A stretch of 64,000 bases of DNA from an uncultured Synechococcaceae cyanobacterium (GCA_902634405.1 CACPJY010000003.1:62001-126000); one strand, 5' to 3'. Shown: positions 23,737 to 33,267, counted from the stretch's first letter. Numbers and translations: made by a program. The notes: generated by a model not told the origin, from the sequence alone.

Positions 23737-23901
23737 TTATTTGTTTAGATAGGGTGAGGAATTGGTCCCTTGACCATCATTGTCTTGCTTCCCTCCAATA
23801 GCAAATACAGCGAAACCGATTACACCAAGGATCCCAAAGATTGGAGCTGACAGATCAGTAATTACAGCTGGAGCACCTGTAGTTATAGAAGAAAAAAGCA
23901 T
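23737..23901 (-). CDS. 54-aa small membrane protein
   Basis: The track ORF starts at 23949, but the ATG at 23901 gives a neater product: MLFSSITTGAPAVITDLSAP, transmembrane helix IFGILGVIGFAVFAIGG, and a polar tail KQDNDGQGTNSSPYLNK. It is a single-pass protein with a short soluble end, convergent with the pcb gene. Shape is like small photosystem subunits, but no match recognised. Confidence 0.55.
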   Translation of the reverse strand: MLFSSITTGAPAVITDLSAPIFGILGVIGFAVFAIGGKQDNDGQGTNSSPYLNK

Positions 23902-23949
23902 TGAAACGGTAGAATTAAATTGCTTGACAAGCCTGAAGCAAAAGTGCAT

Positions 23950-24385
23950 ATTTTGCTAGGTAAAAAAAATAAATGAAAAGCTTATGTGATTTATAATACC
24001 AAGGAATGTAATAGTTGTAATAAAAACGAAGGCTTAAATTATCTATTGAGAAGTTGAATAAAATAGGGCAATACCGTTAGACCAAACCTAGCTAAGAATT
24101 GAAAAAGAAAATCAACGTAAAAAGAAAAGTAAAATTTGATTCACTAGAAAGCAAGACTGAACAAGTGCTTAGAAAGCATTAATGACATCGAAAGGGGACG
24201 CTCGAATTAATATATTGATGGCTGGTCGATGGGGGCACGTCGATCCAGGAACAGCGACTAAGCATCTTATAGGCATGAGAGCTTATAGGGTGCTTATTTA
24301 ATAGAAAGGTGTAGATGATCAAAAAAGAAGATGAAATTAAAAATTGAGGATGATTATTTTAGTAATGGAGAACAAAAGACAACTG
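23950..24385. other. intergenic with one tiny possible ORF
   Basis: Mostly AT-rich. A 27-codon ORF, MAGRWGHVDPGTATKHLIGM then RAYRVLI (about 24218-24301, plus strand), has unusual Gly/His content and a GC-richer patch, but is too short to call. No terminator or tRNA seen. Confidence 0.35.
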
Positions 24386-25018
24386 CTAAGGTAAAGTTGA
24401 AGCAGCTTTTCTAAAAATCAAACATAAGTTATTAGCAGGCATTGAGATAGTGGCACTATTTTCGAAGTGAAAGTCATAGCCCATCTCAATAACTGTCTCT
24501 AAATTCCTAATTCCCCAGAGAGTATTTGTGGAGCGTAAAGAAAGATCAAAGGAACTATTGTTATCACTAATATGGGCATTATTAACCTTAAAAGGGCCAT
24601 AAAGAATTAATGGCATATCGCAGGTTAGTATCTCGGAAGCCTGCATAAACAACGTTTTTGTGACGTTCCATGCTGAAACATGAGTAAGATTAATAGCTAC
24701 TATTGCTGAAATCCTAGAGAGAATAGAATTAGAAAGGTGCCAAGGACATTTCTCAATATTCAGGTGAATTGGCTGGGGCATTTTGCCGACCATACCTGAA
24801 TACTTAATCCAAGACCTGATACTTAGTAAATTCGCAGGGTCTTGATCACTAGCCTGCCAGAGAATGTTGGGAAACATTCTCTGAAATGCTAGAGCGTGCT
24901 CTCCACTACCACTAGCAACTTCAAGGACCATTCCATTTTTTGGTAAAAACTCAGCGAGGACACTTCCAATAGGCTCCATATTGCGCTGGGTAGCAGGAAA
25001 AAAAAGTCTTCCATCCAT
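24386..25018 (-). CDS. DUF938 SAM-dependent methyltransferase-like protein
   Basis: From the ATG at 25018 (MDGRLFFPATQRNMEPIGSV) the 210-residue product matches DUF938, a class I methyltransferase-like family. The SAM loop is MVLEVASGSGEHALAFQ (~30-46), followed by an acidic ASDQDPANL (~56) and a post-motif NLTHVSAW. The track start at 25144 adds 42 residues that do not fit the family. Substrate unknown. Divergent from the gene at 25208. Confidence 0.82.
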   Translation of the reverse strand: MDGRLFFPATQRNMEPIGSVLAEFLPKNGMVLEVASGSGEHALAFQRMFPNILWQASDQDPANLLSIRSWIKYSGMVGKMPQPIHLNIEKCPWHLSNSILSRISAIVAINLTHVSAWNVTKTLFMQASEILTCDMPLILYGPFKVNNAHISDNNSSFDLSLRSTNTLWGIRNLETVIEMGYDFHFENSATISMPANNLCLIFRKAASTLP

Positions 25019-25207
25019 ATGAATAAAGGAAAACTGAGATAGTGAGTTTAAGGAAAGATCTAACTTACTGCCGAATGAACCGAATAAACCTGTCAAATAA
25101 TTACTAAACAGTGATAATTTTAAAAAGATTAGAAAATATAGCAAAAGTTAATGTGAAGATATAGGAGTCGCTTTATTGAATAAAATAAAAGGAGTTAAAG
25201 AAGTAAG

Positions 25208-25771
25208 ATGAAAAAACGATTTTCCTTAACACTAATAAGCAGCTTATTAATTGCAAGTGGTTATTTGTACGCAACTCCATATTTATCAATATTAAGCTTT
25301 AAGATGGCAATAGATAATAAAAATCCTGAGAAGGCAGAAAAGTTTATAGATTTTCCATCTGTAAGAGAAAACATGAAAACACAAATCAGTAAAGAACTGA
25401 GTACTAAAGCAGAGAGACAAATTGCTGATAGACCTTATAAGCAATTTACAATGTTGATAGTTCAACCAGTAATAAAGGCTGTGGTGAGTTCAACTATAAA
25501 CGCAACTGTAACTCCTACAGGATTAAGTAGCCTCATTACAAAAGGGACCTTAACTAAACCTCAAAAAACAAACTCTAAAATCACAGAAGGAAAGAATAAA
25601 GACAATAAAAATAAAATAAGCTTGTTTTACAAAGATCTGAATATCTTCGTATTAAAAAGTGAACTCGAAAATAGCGATGAAGTGGTAATCGCTTTGTGGA
25701 AAAGAGAGCGCTTCTCACATTGGAGACTGTACTCAATAGAACTTCCAAAGAGCCTGATTAATGCTATGTAG
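25208..25771 (+). CDS. DUF2939 family exported/membrane protein
   Basis: A 187-residue protein with an N-terminal signal or anchor (MKKRFSLTLISSLLIASGYL), then the DUF2939 hallmarks: PYLSILSFKMAIDNKNPEKA, EKFIDFPSVRENMKTQI, and a C-terminal ALWKRERFSHWRLYSIELP. The middle is Thr/Lys/Asn-rich and probably disordered. The family is widespread in Proteobacteria and cyanobacteria without known function. ATG with nearby AAGTAAG. Confidence 0.78.
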   Translation: MKKRFSLTLISSLLIASGYLYATPYLSILSFKMAIDNKNPEKAEKFIDFPSVRENMKTQISKELSTKAERQIADRPYKQFTMLIVQPVIKAVVSSTINATVTPTGLSSLITKGTLTKPQKTNSKITEGKNKDNKNKISLFYKDLNIFVLKSELENSDEVVIALWKRERFSHWRLYSIELPKSLINAM

Positions 25772-25832
25772 GATTACAAATTATAGCAAATAAATCAGTT
25801 AAATTACAGTTTAAAAAGTAGCATGTCAAGAG

Positions 25833-26657
25833 TTGTTCAATAAGGTAAATTTGAAAAGATTGAGGAATCAGGTGGAACTAAAAGGAATTCTTCTTTTTGA
25901 TATTGACGGTGTGATACGTGATGTATCAAATAGTTATAGACTAGCGATAAAAAAAACAGTCCATAAATTCTGTGATTGGGAGCCTAGTTTAAATGACATA
26001 GATAATTTAAAGCAAGAAGGGTGCTGGAATAACGACTGGGAAGCAACATTGGAGCTAATTAAAAGGTACTGCTCAAAAAATCAAACTGAAAGAGATATAC
26101 CTTCTCTGGAAAGAGTAATTAAAAGATTTAACGATTATTATTTTGGGGGGAGACCTACTAAAGAATCTATTAGATGGACTGGATTTATTAATAATGAACC
26201 GCTACTTGTAGACAAAAGTATATTTAAAGAGCTGTCAGATAGAATGATAGCGTGGGGATTCGTGAGTGGAGCCGAACCACCATCAGCTAAATATGTATTA
26301 GAAGAAAGACTAGGTTTAATATCACCACCATTAATAGCAATGGGAGATGCGCCAGACAAACCAGATCCAACAGGCTTACTCAAGCTGGTTGAAAGGATTA
26401 GTAAAGATATGTCAGTACCAGAATCAGCTCCTATTGCCTACATTGGCGATACAGTGGCTGACGTGATTACAGTAATGCGTGCCAAAGAACTAGTACCAAA
26501 TAAACAATTTATAAGCCTAGCAATTTGCCCCCCTCACATTCAATCGAACAAAGATAGTTTTATTAGAGTAGATTATGAAAAGTCTTTGGTTGAAGCTGGA
26601 GCGGATAAGATTCTAGCCTCAACAGAAGAGGTGGTTAATGTTCTAGATTACTTTTAG
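25833..26657 (+). CDS. HAD-superfamily phosphatase (TIGR01548-type)
   Basis: A 274-residue HAD protein: motif I LLFDIDGVIRDVSNSYR (~20-36), a long cap with GCWNNDWEATLELIKR, motif II region WGFVSGAEPPSAKYVLEERL and motif IV AYIGDTVADVITVMRA (~207-222). It matches the HAD-IA 'hypothetical 1' group, which in cyanobacteria and archaea is of unknown substrate, with an histidinol-phosphatase-like relationship sometimes suggested. TTG start at 25833; a later TTG (LKRLRNQ) is possible. Confidence 0.8.
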   Translation: MFNKVNLKRLRNQVELKGILLFDIDGVIRDVSNSYRLAIKKTVHKFCDWEPSLNDIDNLKQEGCWNNDWEATLELIKRYCSKNQTERDIPSLERVIKRFNDYYFGGRPTKESIRWTGFINNEPLLVDKSIFKELSDRMIAWGFVSGAEPPSAKYVLEERLGLISPPLIAMGDAPDKPDPTGLLKLVERISKDMSVPESAPIAYIGDTVADVITVMRAKELVPNKQFISLAICPPHIQSNKDSFIRVDYEKSLVEAGADKILASTEEVVNVLDYF

Positions 26658-26666
26658 AATAAGATA

Positions 26667-27545
26667 CTAAGTTAAGGCTATACAGACACCTAAAACAGTC
26701 ATAATGGAGGCTAATATCGCTGATGTTCTTAATTTCTCCCCCTCATATCTAGACAAAAATAGGGAGAAAACAGGTGTCGTACTTAGCAAAGTCCAGCCTA
26801 GACCTAGAGGTAGAAATTTAAAAGTTACTTGTTGCAATAAAATTCCTAAATTTGTACCCAATACAGTAGCAATTAAAATATTGAATTTATATAAACTTGA
26901 AAATTTATATATAGATATTTTTTGGGGTTGGAAACATAAGAATAGAAGTAAAAAAATAGATGCTGATAATAATCTAATCTCTGTTGTCTGAAAAGGGTTT
27001 AAGTCAGATGAAAGAAGGACAAATCTTGAAATCAAAGATGCAAGAGTGGCAAATAAAACAGATAATATTGCGAAAATAAAGCCTTTCAATTTTAAAATCT
27101 GATGATCAATGTAGGTGTCATCAGATTTATCATATCGTTTGAAAGCGACAAACAATAAAGAAATGGTCACCAGGAATGCACCTAATAAAAGTTTAAATGT
27201 AATCACTTCATTCAAAAAGATAACTCCTATCAAATGTGAGAGTAAGGGGGATGTGGCTTCTACAGAAAGAGTTCGTCTAGTACCGATATATTTTAAGGAG
27301 TTTAAATAACAAGTATCGCCTAGAAAAATACCAATAAATCCACTGAAAATAAGTAATAAAATAAAGTTATTCTGGGAAACAATATCTTGAGAAAAAAGAA
27401 ATGGGGCAAATAAAATAGCAGCTAATGAGGTCTTGATGAAATTAATAAGTATTGGGGAAATAGATTTAGAGTGGTCTCTCCAAATAAAAGAAGAAAGGGT
27501 CCAAAAAAAAGAACCACTTAAAGCAGATATGATCCCAATGTACAT
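26667..27545 (-). CDS. EamA/DMT-family membrane transporter
   Basis: A 292-residue protein with about ten transmembrane helices arranged as two repeats of five, as in the drug/metabolite transporter superfamily: GIISALSGSFFWTLSSFIWR, LIFSGFIGIFLGDTCYLNSL, then after a short charged loop (KRYDKSDDTYIDHQ) GFIFAILSVLFATLASLISR and LPLGLGWTLLSTTPVFSLFL. The substrate cannot be told from sequence. It is convergent with the HAD gene, nine bases apart. Confidence 0.85.
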   Translation of the reverse strand: MYIGIISALSGSFFWTLSSFIWRDHSKSISPILINFIKTSLAAILFAPFLFSQDIVSQNNFILLLIFSGFIGIFLGDTCYLNSLKYIGTRRTLSVEATSPLLSHLIGVIFLNEVITFKLLLGAFLVTISLLFVAFKRYDKSDDTYIDHQILKLKGFIFAILSVLFATLASLISRFVLLSSDLNPFQTTEIRLLSASIFLLLFLCFQPQKISIYKFSSLYKFNILIATVLGTNLGILLQQVTFKFLPLGLGWTLLSTTPVFSLFLSRYEGEKLRTSAILASIMTVLGVCIALT

Positions 27546-27766
27546 AAAAATGGCGATTTACTAAATTGAATTAAAAGTCAAAATGAAATAGGCTATTTTA
27601 ATAGAAATGTTCAATCCCCTGATGCTAAAATTAAGGAAATTCAAAATCGAAAGCTCAATTAACAGAGGATTGACTACGTAATATTATATTCCATAGCAAC
27701 TATTATATAATTAACCAATGCTATCATGAACAGGTAAACTTAATTTGAATCATAGCAATAAAAAAC

Positions 27767-28108
27767 ATGTTAAATTTTCTTCTTAGTTTTCTTATTAGTA
27801 TATACCCACCTCAGATGATGGCCCCGGATAACTCAGATTATATATGTGGTGAGAAACATTTAACAGCTGTTATATATAACAATTTAAATGGAAATGCGTA
27901 CAAGGTTAAACCAAATAATGAGATAGATGCAGGTGCTTTCGTGGTATTAGCGTGGGGTGATTTAAATCTTATGCTGCCTAGAACATTTAATAATGGAGAG
28001 AGCAGCTTTACCGATGGAAGATGGTGGTGGGGGTACTCGAATAAAAATGAGGCCAAGCTAAAATACAGAAGAACAGATGGAATAGTTGAGGAATATCAAT
28101 GTAAATAA
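27767..28108 (+). CDS. exported hypothetical protein
   Basis: A 113-residue protein with a short N-terminal hydrophobic stretch (LNFLLSFLISIYPPQMMAPD) that may be a signal peptide. The mature part contains CGEKHLTAVIYNNLNGNAYK, ending DGRWWWGYSNKNEAKLKYRR and a final Cys, so the two cysteines might form a disulfide. Looks like a conserved picocyanobacterial secreted protein; no family name. Confidence 0.6.
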   Translation: MLNFLLSFLISIYPPQMMAPDNSDYICGEKHLTAVIYNNLNGNAYKVKPNNEIDAGAFVVLAWGDLNLMLPRTFNNGESSFTDGRWWWGYSNKNEAKLKYRRTDGIVEEYQCK

Positions 28109-28185
28109 AAAATATATATCCTGTTTAGATGTGATTAATAGGAGATTAAAATATATATAATAAATACAAAAGAGGAGTTGCAAAC

Positions 28186-28386
28186 TTGTCAATTCATACT
28201 CAGCTTGCTTTGGAAGCTATAAAATTGTCAAAGGGGAAATCAAATGAACTAGAGAGATTTTGTTGGATGATCGTTCACAAGCATAAGCACGGATGTCTTC
28301 CATCTGAGTATGACATCAGAGAGATCGACGAGAGTCTATACATAGAAGTTCTTAAAATCGCTAAAGACATGTTGCAAGTTGGTTAA
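28186..28386 (+). CDS. 66-aa small soluble protein
   Basis: TTG start preceded by AGAGGAG, a good Shine-Dalgarno that supports translation: MSIHTQLALEAIKLSKGKSN, then ERFCWMIVHKHKHGCLPSEY and a helical acidic tail. A basic, His-rich centre with two Cys and three His could bind metal, but that is conjecture. Convergent with the methyltransferase downstream. Confidence 0.55.
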   Translation: MSIHTQLALEAIKLSKGKSNELERFCWMIVHKHKHGCLPSEYDIREIDESLYIEVLKIAKDMLQVG

Positions 28387-28424
28387 ACTATCAAAATATA
28401 CTATGAGGTATCAAACAACTTAAA

Positions 28425-29066
28425 TCATTTGTTGGTTGCTATAACAGAAAAGAAAGGATCTTTGGTTCCAAAGGGTAGCCCAAAAAGTGATTTCGAGGTT
28501 TCATATAAATATTCAGGTTTGCTCCAACCCTGAGACATTAATATAGAAGAAATATAATTAATATGATCCATATCATTACCTTCAACCCAAACACGTGGAG
28601 CCTTTGACCAAAAAGCACGATTAGTAAAAGAAATAATTAATTTGCCATCTTGCCTTATAACTCTTTTGAGCTCAAATGCTAGTTCTTCGGGATACTGTAA
28701 GTACTGCCAACCTGCAACAATTAAACAAAAGTCAACCGAAGCATTCTCTAATGGAATTGCCTGATCCTTATTTAGGTCTTGAATCCAAAAAGTATCAAGT
28801 CTATTGTTGTGGTGTAATTCTTTTGAGTTTAATCCGTGGCCTATAACCTTCTTATATCTAACATTCTCTGGTAAATGGCTAACCCAACTACTCATCAAAT
28901 CTAAAACTACAGCTTCTCGAGGTATTTGTTTTTTGTAAAGTTGAGTTAGACGGTCTCTAAAGCCTTGATCTAAGTGGTGAACGATTCTTGGCTCTAAATA
29001 AAAAATGAAGTCGTCATTAGAGTCCTCTTTGCTTCGTTGGTAAGGGGTAAGGACTTCCTTTATCAT
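28425..29066 (-). CDS. class I SAM-dependent methyltransferase
   Basis: A 213-residue protein of the methyltransferase-11 kind: AVVLDLMSSWVSHLPENV (motif I, DLMSSW replacing the usual Gly-rich loop), VIGHGLNSKEL (motif II), and VDFCLIVAGWQYLQYPEELA (post-motif) with LIISFTNRAFWSKAPRVWVE. The unusual motif I also appears in a set of plant/cyanobacterial methyltransferases, so activity is plausible. Substrate unknown. Confidence 0.8.
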   Translation of the reverse strand: MIKEVLTPYQRSKEDSNDDFIFYLEPRIVHHLDQGFRDRLTQLYKKQIPREAVVLDLMSSWVSHLPENVRYKKVIGHGLNSKELHHNNRLDTFWIQDLNKDQAIPLENASVDFCLIVAGWQYLQYPEELAFELKRVIRQDGKLIISFTNRAFWSKAPRVWVEGNDMDHINYISSILMSQGWSKPEYLYETSKSLFGLPFGTKDPFFSVIATNK

Positions 29067-29426
29067 CTCTAAAAGATTAAGCTAAACTATTAGATAGAAA
29101 TCATACAATAAACCAAGGTAAAAGATTCTATATATAGAGTCAAAATAAAGATAATTTTATATTAACAAGTAATTTAATAAATTCTAAAAATTAATAGGAG
29201 TGGTTAAATTAACTAGCTATTTAAAGAACCCTAATCAAGAAAATGAACTAATATCACTTAAAGATGTTAAGGAAATCACTTGAATGACTATTCTTTTGAT
29301 TATGTGAATATTTATTCTATCCTGAGGAACCCTCTTTAAAACAACCAAAACCCTTATACTAGTGATGAATTCAAACCGGCTTCCACATGGATGGTTTTCT
29401 ACTAAGTCCCATGGAGGTTAAAAACT
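29067..29426. other. intergenic, no convincing gene
   Basis: AT-rich. It contains a 27-codon GTG ORF (VVKLTSYLKNPNQENELISL, about 29200-29283) whose AGGAG site is too close to the start to be convincing. The end of the gap holds the ribosome binding site for the next gene. Confidence 0.4.
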
Positions 29427-29612
29427 ATGCCTTATGAACCAGGCAGTACGCAATGTCTTGGCCTCATAGCAGCCAAAGAAAGCCTCCTTACTGCTATGAG
29501 CTCACTGCACAACATCGAAAACATCGATCACATCCTTTCTCAACTAAAAAGTATCTACAAAGAATTAGATGAAATTCACGAAGGTAGAAAAATTCTTGAA
29601 AACGAAGATTAA
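29427..29612 (+). CDS. 61-aa small protein
   Basis: ATG preceded by ATGGAGGTT, a strong Shine-Dalgarno. The sequence MPYEPGSTQCLGLIAAKESL is followed by a long amphipathic helix SLHNIENIDHILSQLKSIYK and an acidic end. Soluble, probably helical, and possibly a coiled-coil dimer. Unknown function. Confidence 0.6.
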   Translation: MPYEPGSTQCLGLIAAKESLLTAMSSLHNIENIDHILSQLKSIYKELDEIHEGRKILENED

Positions 29613-29730
29613 ACTAAAGTCATTTGAAAGGATTTAAAAGTATGCACAAAAGAGTTGATGTATAAAAATTAAATTGGTATTAAAAGACTATAAATTTACA
29701 CGCAGTAAATATCATTTCATTTTAGATAGT

Positions 29731-30069
29731 TTAGGCGGCCAAAACAACTCCCGCCTCTCTAAGGACTCCATTTATCCTAGACATCCTACTAGCACCAATT
29801 TCAATAGGTCTAACAGTATCCAAGATTGCTGCATTACATACAATCCAATAACTACCCCTAGTTACTCCAGCCGCATCACAAACGTCTGAAGGTGCAAAGT
29901 TGGGGAATTTGGCATAGTGGAAGGAGTTCAATGAATCAAGCCAACACTTTTCAAGAATATCTAGATCCTCGTCTGAGATCTTTCCTGAGTAGCTGTAGTT
30001 CTCCAAAATTGCAGACATATAAGGAGCAGAAGGCATACAATTGATCGTAAATATGGAGAAAACTACCAC
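29731..30069 (-). CDS. hypothetical protein
   Basis: A 112-residue ORF. Internal Met starts (MPSAPYMSAILENYSYSG or MSAILENYSYSG) are more likely than the hydrophobic first dozen residues. The core FAPSDVCDAAGVTRGSYWIV and the C-terminal PIEIGASRMSRINGVLREAG look like a small globular protein. No family known to me. Confidence 0.5.
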   Translation of the reverse strand: MVVFSIFTINCMPSAPYMSAILENYSYSGKISDEDLDILEKCWLDSLNSFHYAKFPNFAPSDVCDAAGVTRGSYWIVCNAAILDTVRPIEIGASRMSRINGVLREAGVVLAA

Positions 30070-30183
30070 TATTTATTTAAGATTAGCTCGTTTACTTTCT
30101 TTAGTAATCATTAAGAGGAGACTTGAGGTGGAAATTACTAAATTTCGATGCCATGAACGAACTGAGAAAAGAAAGGCCGAATA

Positions 30184-30237
30184 GCCCCATCACCCGGCCA
30201 CTTGGCAAGGATAGTGGTTGTCAAGTGATTATGGGGC
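30184..30237 (+). repeat. inverted-repeat hairpin, possible small RNA or regulatory element
   Basis: The outer stem gccccat / atggggc and an inner stem acttg / caagt enclose about 20 bases in a region of locally higher GC. A 31-codon ORF (MNELRKERPNSPITRPLGKD) overlaps it. It lacks a T-run, so it is not a standard terminator. The remaining bases of the 30070-30463 gap show no gene. Confidence 0.4.
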
Positions 30238-30463
30238 AGTTGTAACACTAGATATAGATCACCCCTTGCCTATCCTTAACATGAAATGTTGACCTAATTA
30301 CGAAAAAGCATCCATTGTCCCGGGAAATGAAATTTGAAAAGATTAAAAGGAGAACCCATTAGATAGATAATCCCTTTAGAGAAGAAGAAGCTAGGATACG
30401 TTTGTATTATTTATCATTGTCCTTCTTGCTGCAAAAAGTGATCTGCTAATAGATTTGCTGAAG

Positions 30464-30787
30464 TCAATTTCCCGAAGCTGGTAATAACTTTTTCTTAGTT
30501 TTATTCGAAGAGGGAATCTCCTTAGGCAAATCTGAGCGAACACCATCCAAAATGTCAGCCAAGGTACGGAAGCTTTCAGAGAATTGCCAAAAACTTTCTA
30601 CTCTCTGGAAGCCTCCTAAAAAATGCCTACTGAAATTCGCCTGAAGGCCCCACCTTTGCTCATTCTTTTCAAAATTTTCAGTTTGATTCAAATCAAAAAA
30701 AAATAAACTGGCTCTTTCGTGGCGAAGACATTCCTCCTCTGTTTCGAAGAGCTTGCCATCATTGGCTTGCCAAACTTGCTTACCCAT
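30464..30787 (-). CDS. conserved-looking hypothetical protein
   Basis: A 107-residue soluble protein starting MGKQVWQANDGKLFETEEEC, with acidic and aromatic content (FFFDLNQTENFEKNEQRWGL), SFRTLADILDGVRSDLPKEI and a basic end. The opening (W-x-x-N-D-G-K-x-F-E-T-E-E-E-C-x-x-H) resembles short bacterial proteins that pair with a putative substrate-sensing domain, but I cannot name one. ATG start. Confidence 0.6.
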   Translation of the reverse strand: MGKQVWQANDGKLFETEEECLRHERASLFFFDLNQTENFEKNEQRWGLQANFSRHFLGGFQRVESFWQFSESFRTLADILDGVRSDLPKEIPSSNKTKKKLLPASGN

Positions 30788-31036
30788 TAATCACTGGAAT
30801 TAATTAACCCACTATAGGAACAGCTTAGTTTGAATGAAAAGCAAGGCCAAGATTTGTATAAGACTATTCTCAAACCAAATACAGCAAAATATGCCAATAA
30901 TGGCAAGTCTAAGTAGGATAAGTCTGTTCGTATATAGTAAAGAATTAAAGTCTAGGAATAAGAGAATATTATAAGTCTTTTTTTTAATTAAAAGTTCAGA
31001 TGAAATATACTATTATAGATATCTTATGATAAATAA

Positions 31037-32224
31037 TTAGATATCTTCAATACCTACAACCTTAACATATTTTGCTGATTCATCTGCATTGATCCTTGCC
31101 TCTATACAGCTAACTCCTGTGGCCAATACAACAGCCATTCGTCTACCCTTTTTAGCATTTGGTTTTCCAAAAATTAAAAGTTTTACATTCTCATTTGATA
31201 AACAGTTATTGACACCTTTATAAGCTACTCGCTCTAAGTCATTGTCAGCTAAAACAACTCGACTAGCTCCTGGACTTTTACATATAATACTTGGTATAGG
31301 CAAACCTAATATTGCTCTGAGGTGCAGTTCAAATTCACTTAGATTCTGACTTACAAGTGTAACCAATCCCGTATCATGAGGCCTCGGAGATAATTCTGAA
31401 AAAATCACATCATCCTTTGTAATAAAGAATTCTACGCCAAAAATCCCTTCCCCACCTAGCTTATCTGTGACCAGTTTTGCTATAAATTGTGCTCTTTCTA
31501 ATTGATATTTAGAGAGTTCCATTGGTTGCCAGCTACATTGGTAATCGCCATTGATCTGCTCATGTCCAATTGGAGGGCAAAAGATTGTATGACCGTCTCT
31601 TTGACGAATAGTTAATAAGGTTATTTCAAATTGAAAATCTATAAATTCTTCAACAATAACCTTTTGAGATCTCCCCCTTGATCCCTGAATAGCACTCTCC
31701 CATGCCGTTTCCAACTCATCCTTGGAGTTAATTAAGCTTTGCCCTTTACCCGATGAACTCATTACTGGTTTTATAAATAAGGGCCATGTCATTTCATTTA
31801 CTGCATTACTCAATTCCTCTAAGCTAGAAGCATAGGCATATCTAGCTGTTTTAATATTCAACTCATTCGAAGCCAAGTCTCTTATCTTATCTCGATTCAT
31901 TGTTATTGCTGTAGCATTTGCTGTTGGAATAACCTTAACACCATCTTTTTCTAGTAAAGTAAGAGCTTCAACAGAAAGTGCCTCTATTTCAGGTACAAGA
32001 AAATCTACATTATGTTTCTTTACTACCTCTTCAAGTAAAGATGAATTTGTCATATCAAAAACATCAAATTCATCTGCAACTTGCATCGCTGGAGCACCCA
32101 AGTAACGATCACATGCAATGACTTTACATCCTAGCCTTTTAGCCGCAATGGCCAGCTCCTTTCCTAGTTCTCCACTACCAAGAAGCATCAAAGTTTTAGG
32201 TAGCATGTCCGAAAACGTAACCAA
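31037..32224 (-). CDS. purT: phosphoribosylglycinamide formyltransferase 2 (formate-dependent)
   Basis: PurT makes formyl-GAR from GAR, ATP and formate, an alternative to the folate-dependent PurN in purine synthesis. The 395-residue ATP-grasp protein has a pre-ATP-grasp LMLLGSGELGKELAIAAKRL, DFLVPEIEALSVEAL, the ATP-binding WPLFIKPVMSSSGKGQSLI (~148-166), GIFGVEFFITKDDVIFSELS and RPHDTGLVTLVSQ (~280-292). The start may be the ATG at 32206 (MLPKTLMLL) rather than this TTG. It is monocistronic. The window also encodes PurU, a source of formate. Confidence 0.93.
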   Translation of the reverse strand: MVTFSDMLPKTLMLLGSGELGKELAIAAKRLGCKVIACDRYLGAPAMQVADEFDVFDMTNSSLLEEVVKKHNVDFLVPEIEALSVEALTLLEKDGVKVIPTANATAITMNRDKIRDLASNELNIKTARYAYASSLEELSNAVNEMTWPLFIKPVMSSSGKGQSLINSKDELETAWESAIQGSRGRSQKVIVEEFIDFQFEITLLTIRQRDGHTIFCPPIGHEQINGDYQCSWQPMELSKYQLERAQFIAKLVTDKLGGEGIFGVEFFITKDDVIFSELSPRPHDTGLVTLVSQNLSEFELHLRAILGLPIPSIICKSPGASRVVLADNDLERVAYKGVNNCLSNENVKLLIFGKPNAKKGRRMAVVLATGVSCIEARINADESAKYVKVVGIEDI

Positions 32225-32357
32225 TTAAGCTAAAATAATTTAGCAGAATATACTAGATTTCACTATAAAGAAGTATCGAATTTTAATTAGGTTTATTCTT
32301 AAAAGTTCTAACCACAGTATTTCTTTAAAACAAGTTAGCCATCTAAAATTTTGGTAG

Positions 32358-32936
32358 TTAAACTTCTATAGCTTGAACATAAGCTCTACCTAAAGCTATT
32401 AGCGGGTCTCCACTCCAAGCTTGGAGTGTCTTCTGCAAGGGGCAGAAGCCCATGTTCTCTATTGATAAAAACATGTCCTCACCTGAAAGGACATGTTTCC
32501 CGACTAAAATCTTGGTAATAAATTCAAAATCACCGTGATGCTTTGCAACAATTTCAGGGAGCTCAGCTAAAGCTTTTTGAACTTCCAGTCCTTTCAAAGA
32601 AGCATGTTTTTCGAATTCATATCGAGCGGCCTGGGTATATGCAGTTGCTCCTTCATCAGTAAAACGCTTACCTTCTAATCCCTTGATTTCGTGAGAAGAA
32701 ACAGAGAAGGTTCCTTTCTGTTCTAAAAGCGCAGTGGGGTTCTCAACAGGCAATTGAATATCGGTATCTTGTGATGATGAAGAGACTGAAAGGGCCTGTG
32801 CCAACAGCTTATCTGCTAAATCCTCTACTGATACACCTAATTTCAGAGCCCTTGAGTTTAAAGAGCTAAGTGTTTGTGAATTAATATTCAAGTGGCTAGT
32901 AAGTTCACCCACGCAGGAATGTTTAATTTGATACAA
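32358..32936 (-). CDS. ribbon-helix-helix-like protein with C-terminal alpha domain (paralogue of 57398)
   Basis: The N-terminal part LNINSQTLSSLNSRALKLGV and SVEDLADKLLAQALS has the strand-helix-helix spacing of Arc/CopG-type DNA-binding domains. After a Ser/Gln-rich linker a second domain (KRFTDEGATAYTQAARYEFE, AELPEIVAKHHGDFEFITKI, CPLQKTLQAWSGDPLIALGR) aligns with the C-terminal domain of the protein at 57398-57973, so the two are paralogues. They may be small regulators; DNA binding is inferred. Divergent from rpsU. Confidence 0.65.
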   Translation of the reverse strand: MYQIKHSCVGELTSHLNINSQTLSSLNSRALKLGVSVEDLADKLLAQALSVSSSSQDTDIQLPVENPTALLEQKGTFSVSSHEIKGLEGKRFTDEGATAYTQAARYEFEKHASLKGLEVQKALAELPEIVAKHHGDFEFITKILVGKHVLSGEDMFLSIENMGFCPLQKTLQAWSGDPLIALGRAYVQAIEV

Positions 32937-33090
32937 AATAAAGCCATAACCTCAAATGAGGTACCTTCGGTGTAGAAAAGTGTTCATACCGTTACAAAAA
33001 GTTCTTTTAGGCTCCTATTAGGGCAAAAAATTTGATCAAAGTGTCCTATGAGGCTGTAAATTTATGCAATTACAGAATTGCAGGCTCACT

Positions 33091-33267
33091 TTGACACAAG
33101 TTACTGTTGGAGAAAACGAAGGTATTGAATCAGCCCTTCGGAGATTTAAGAGACAAGTCTCTAAAGCTGGGATTTTTTCAGATCTCAAAAGGATTCGTCA
33201 TCATGAAACACCTGTAGAAAAGTACAAAAGAAAGCTGCAGCAGAGGCGAAGAAGCCGTAGAAAATAA
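33091..33267 (+). CDS. rpsU: 30S ribosomal protein S21
   Basis: The product from the TTG at 33091 is [20 protein letters not shown], then [20 protein letters not shown] and a basic tail [13 protein letters not shown], a clean S21. The track start at 33064 adds nine residues not found in S21. S21 sits in the small-subunit head-platform region and helps initiation. Monocistronic; no strong terminator seen beyond a weak aaccct/agggtt hairpin around 33338-33352. Confidence 0.95.
   Translation: MTQVTVGENEGIESALRRFKRQVSKAGIFSDLKRIRHHETPVEKYKRKLQQRRRSRRK

Noticed and set aside
26704-27309. Plus-strand ORFs over the EamA transporter gene
   Set aside because: Antisense of a ten-helix membrane protein; hydrophobic codons read backward give Lys/Asn/Glu-rich ORFs that are common artefacts.
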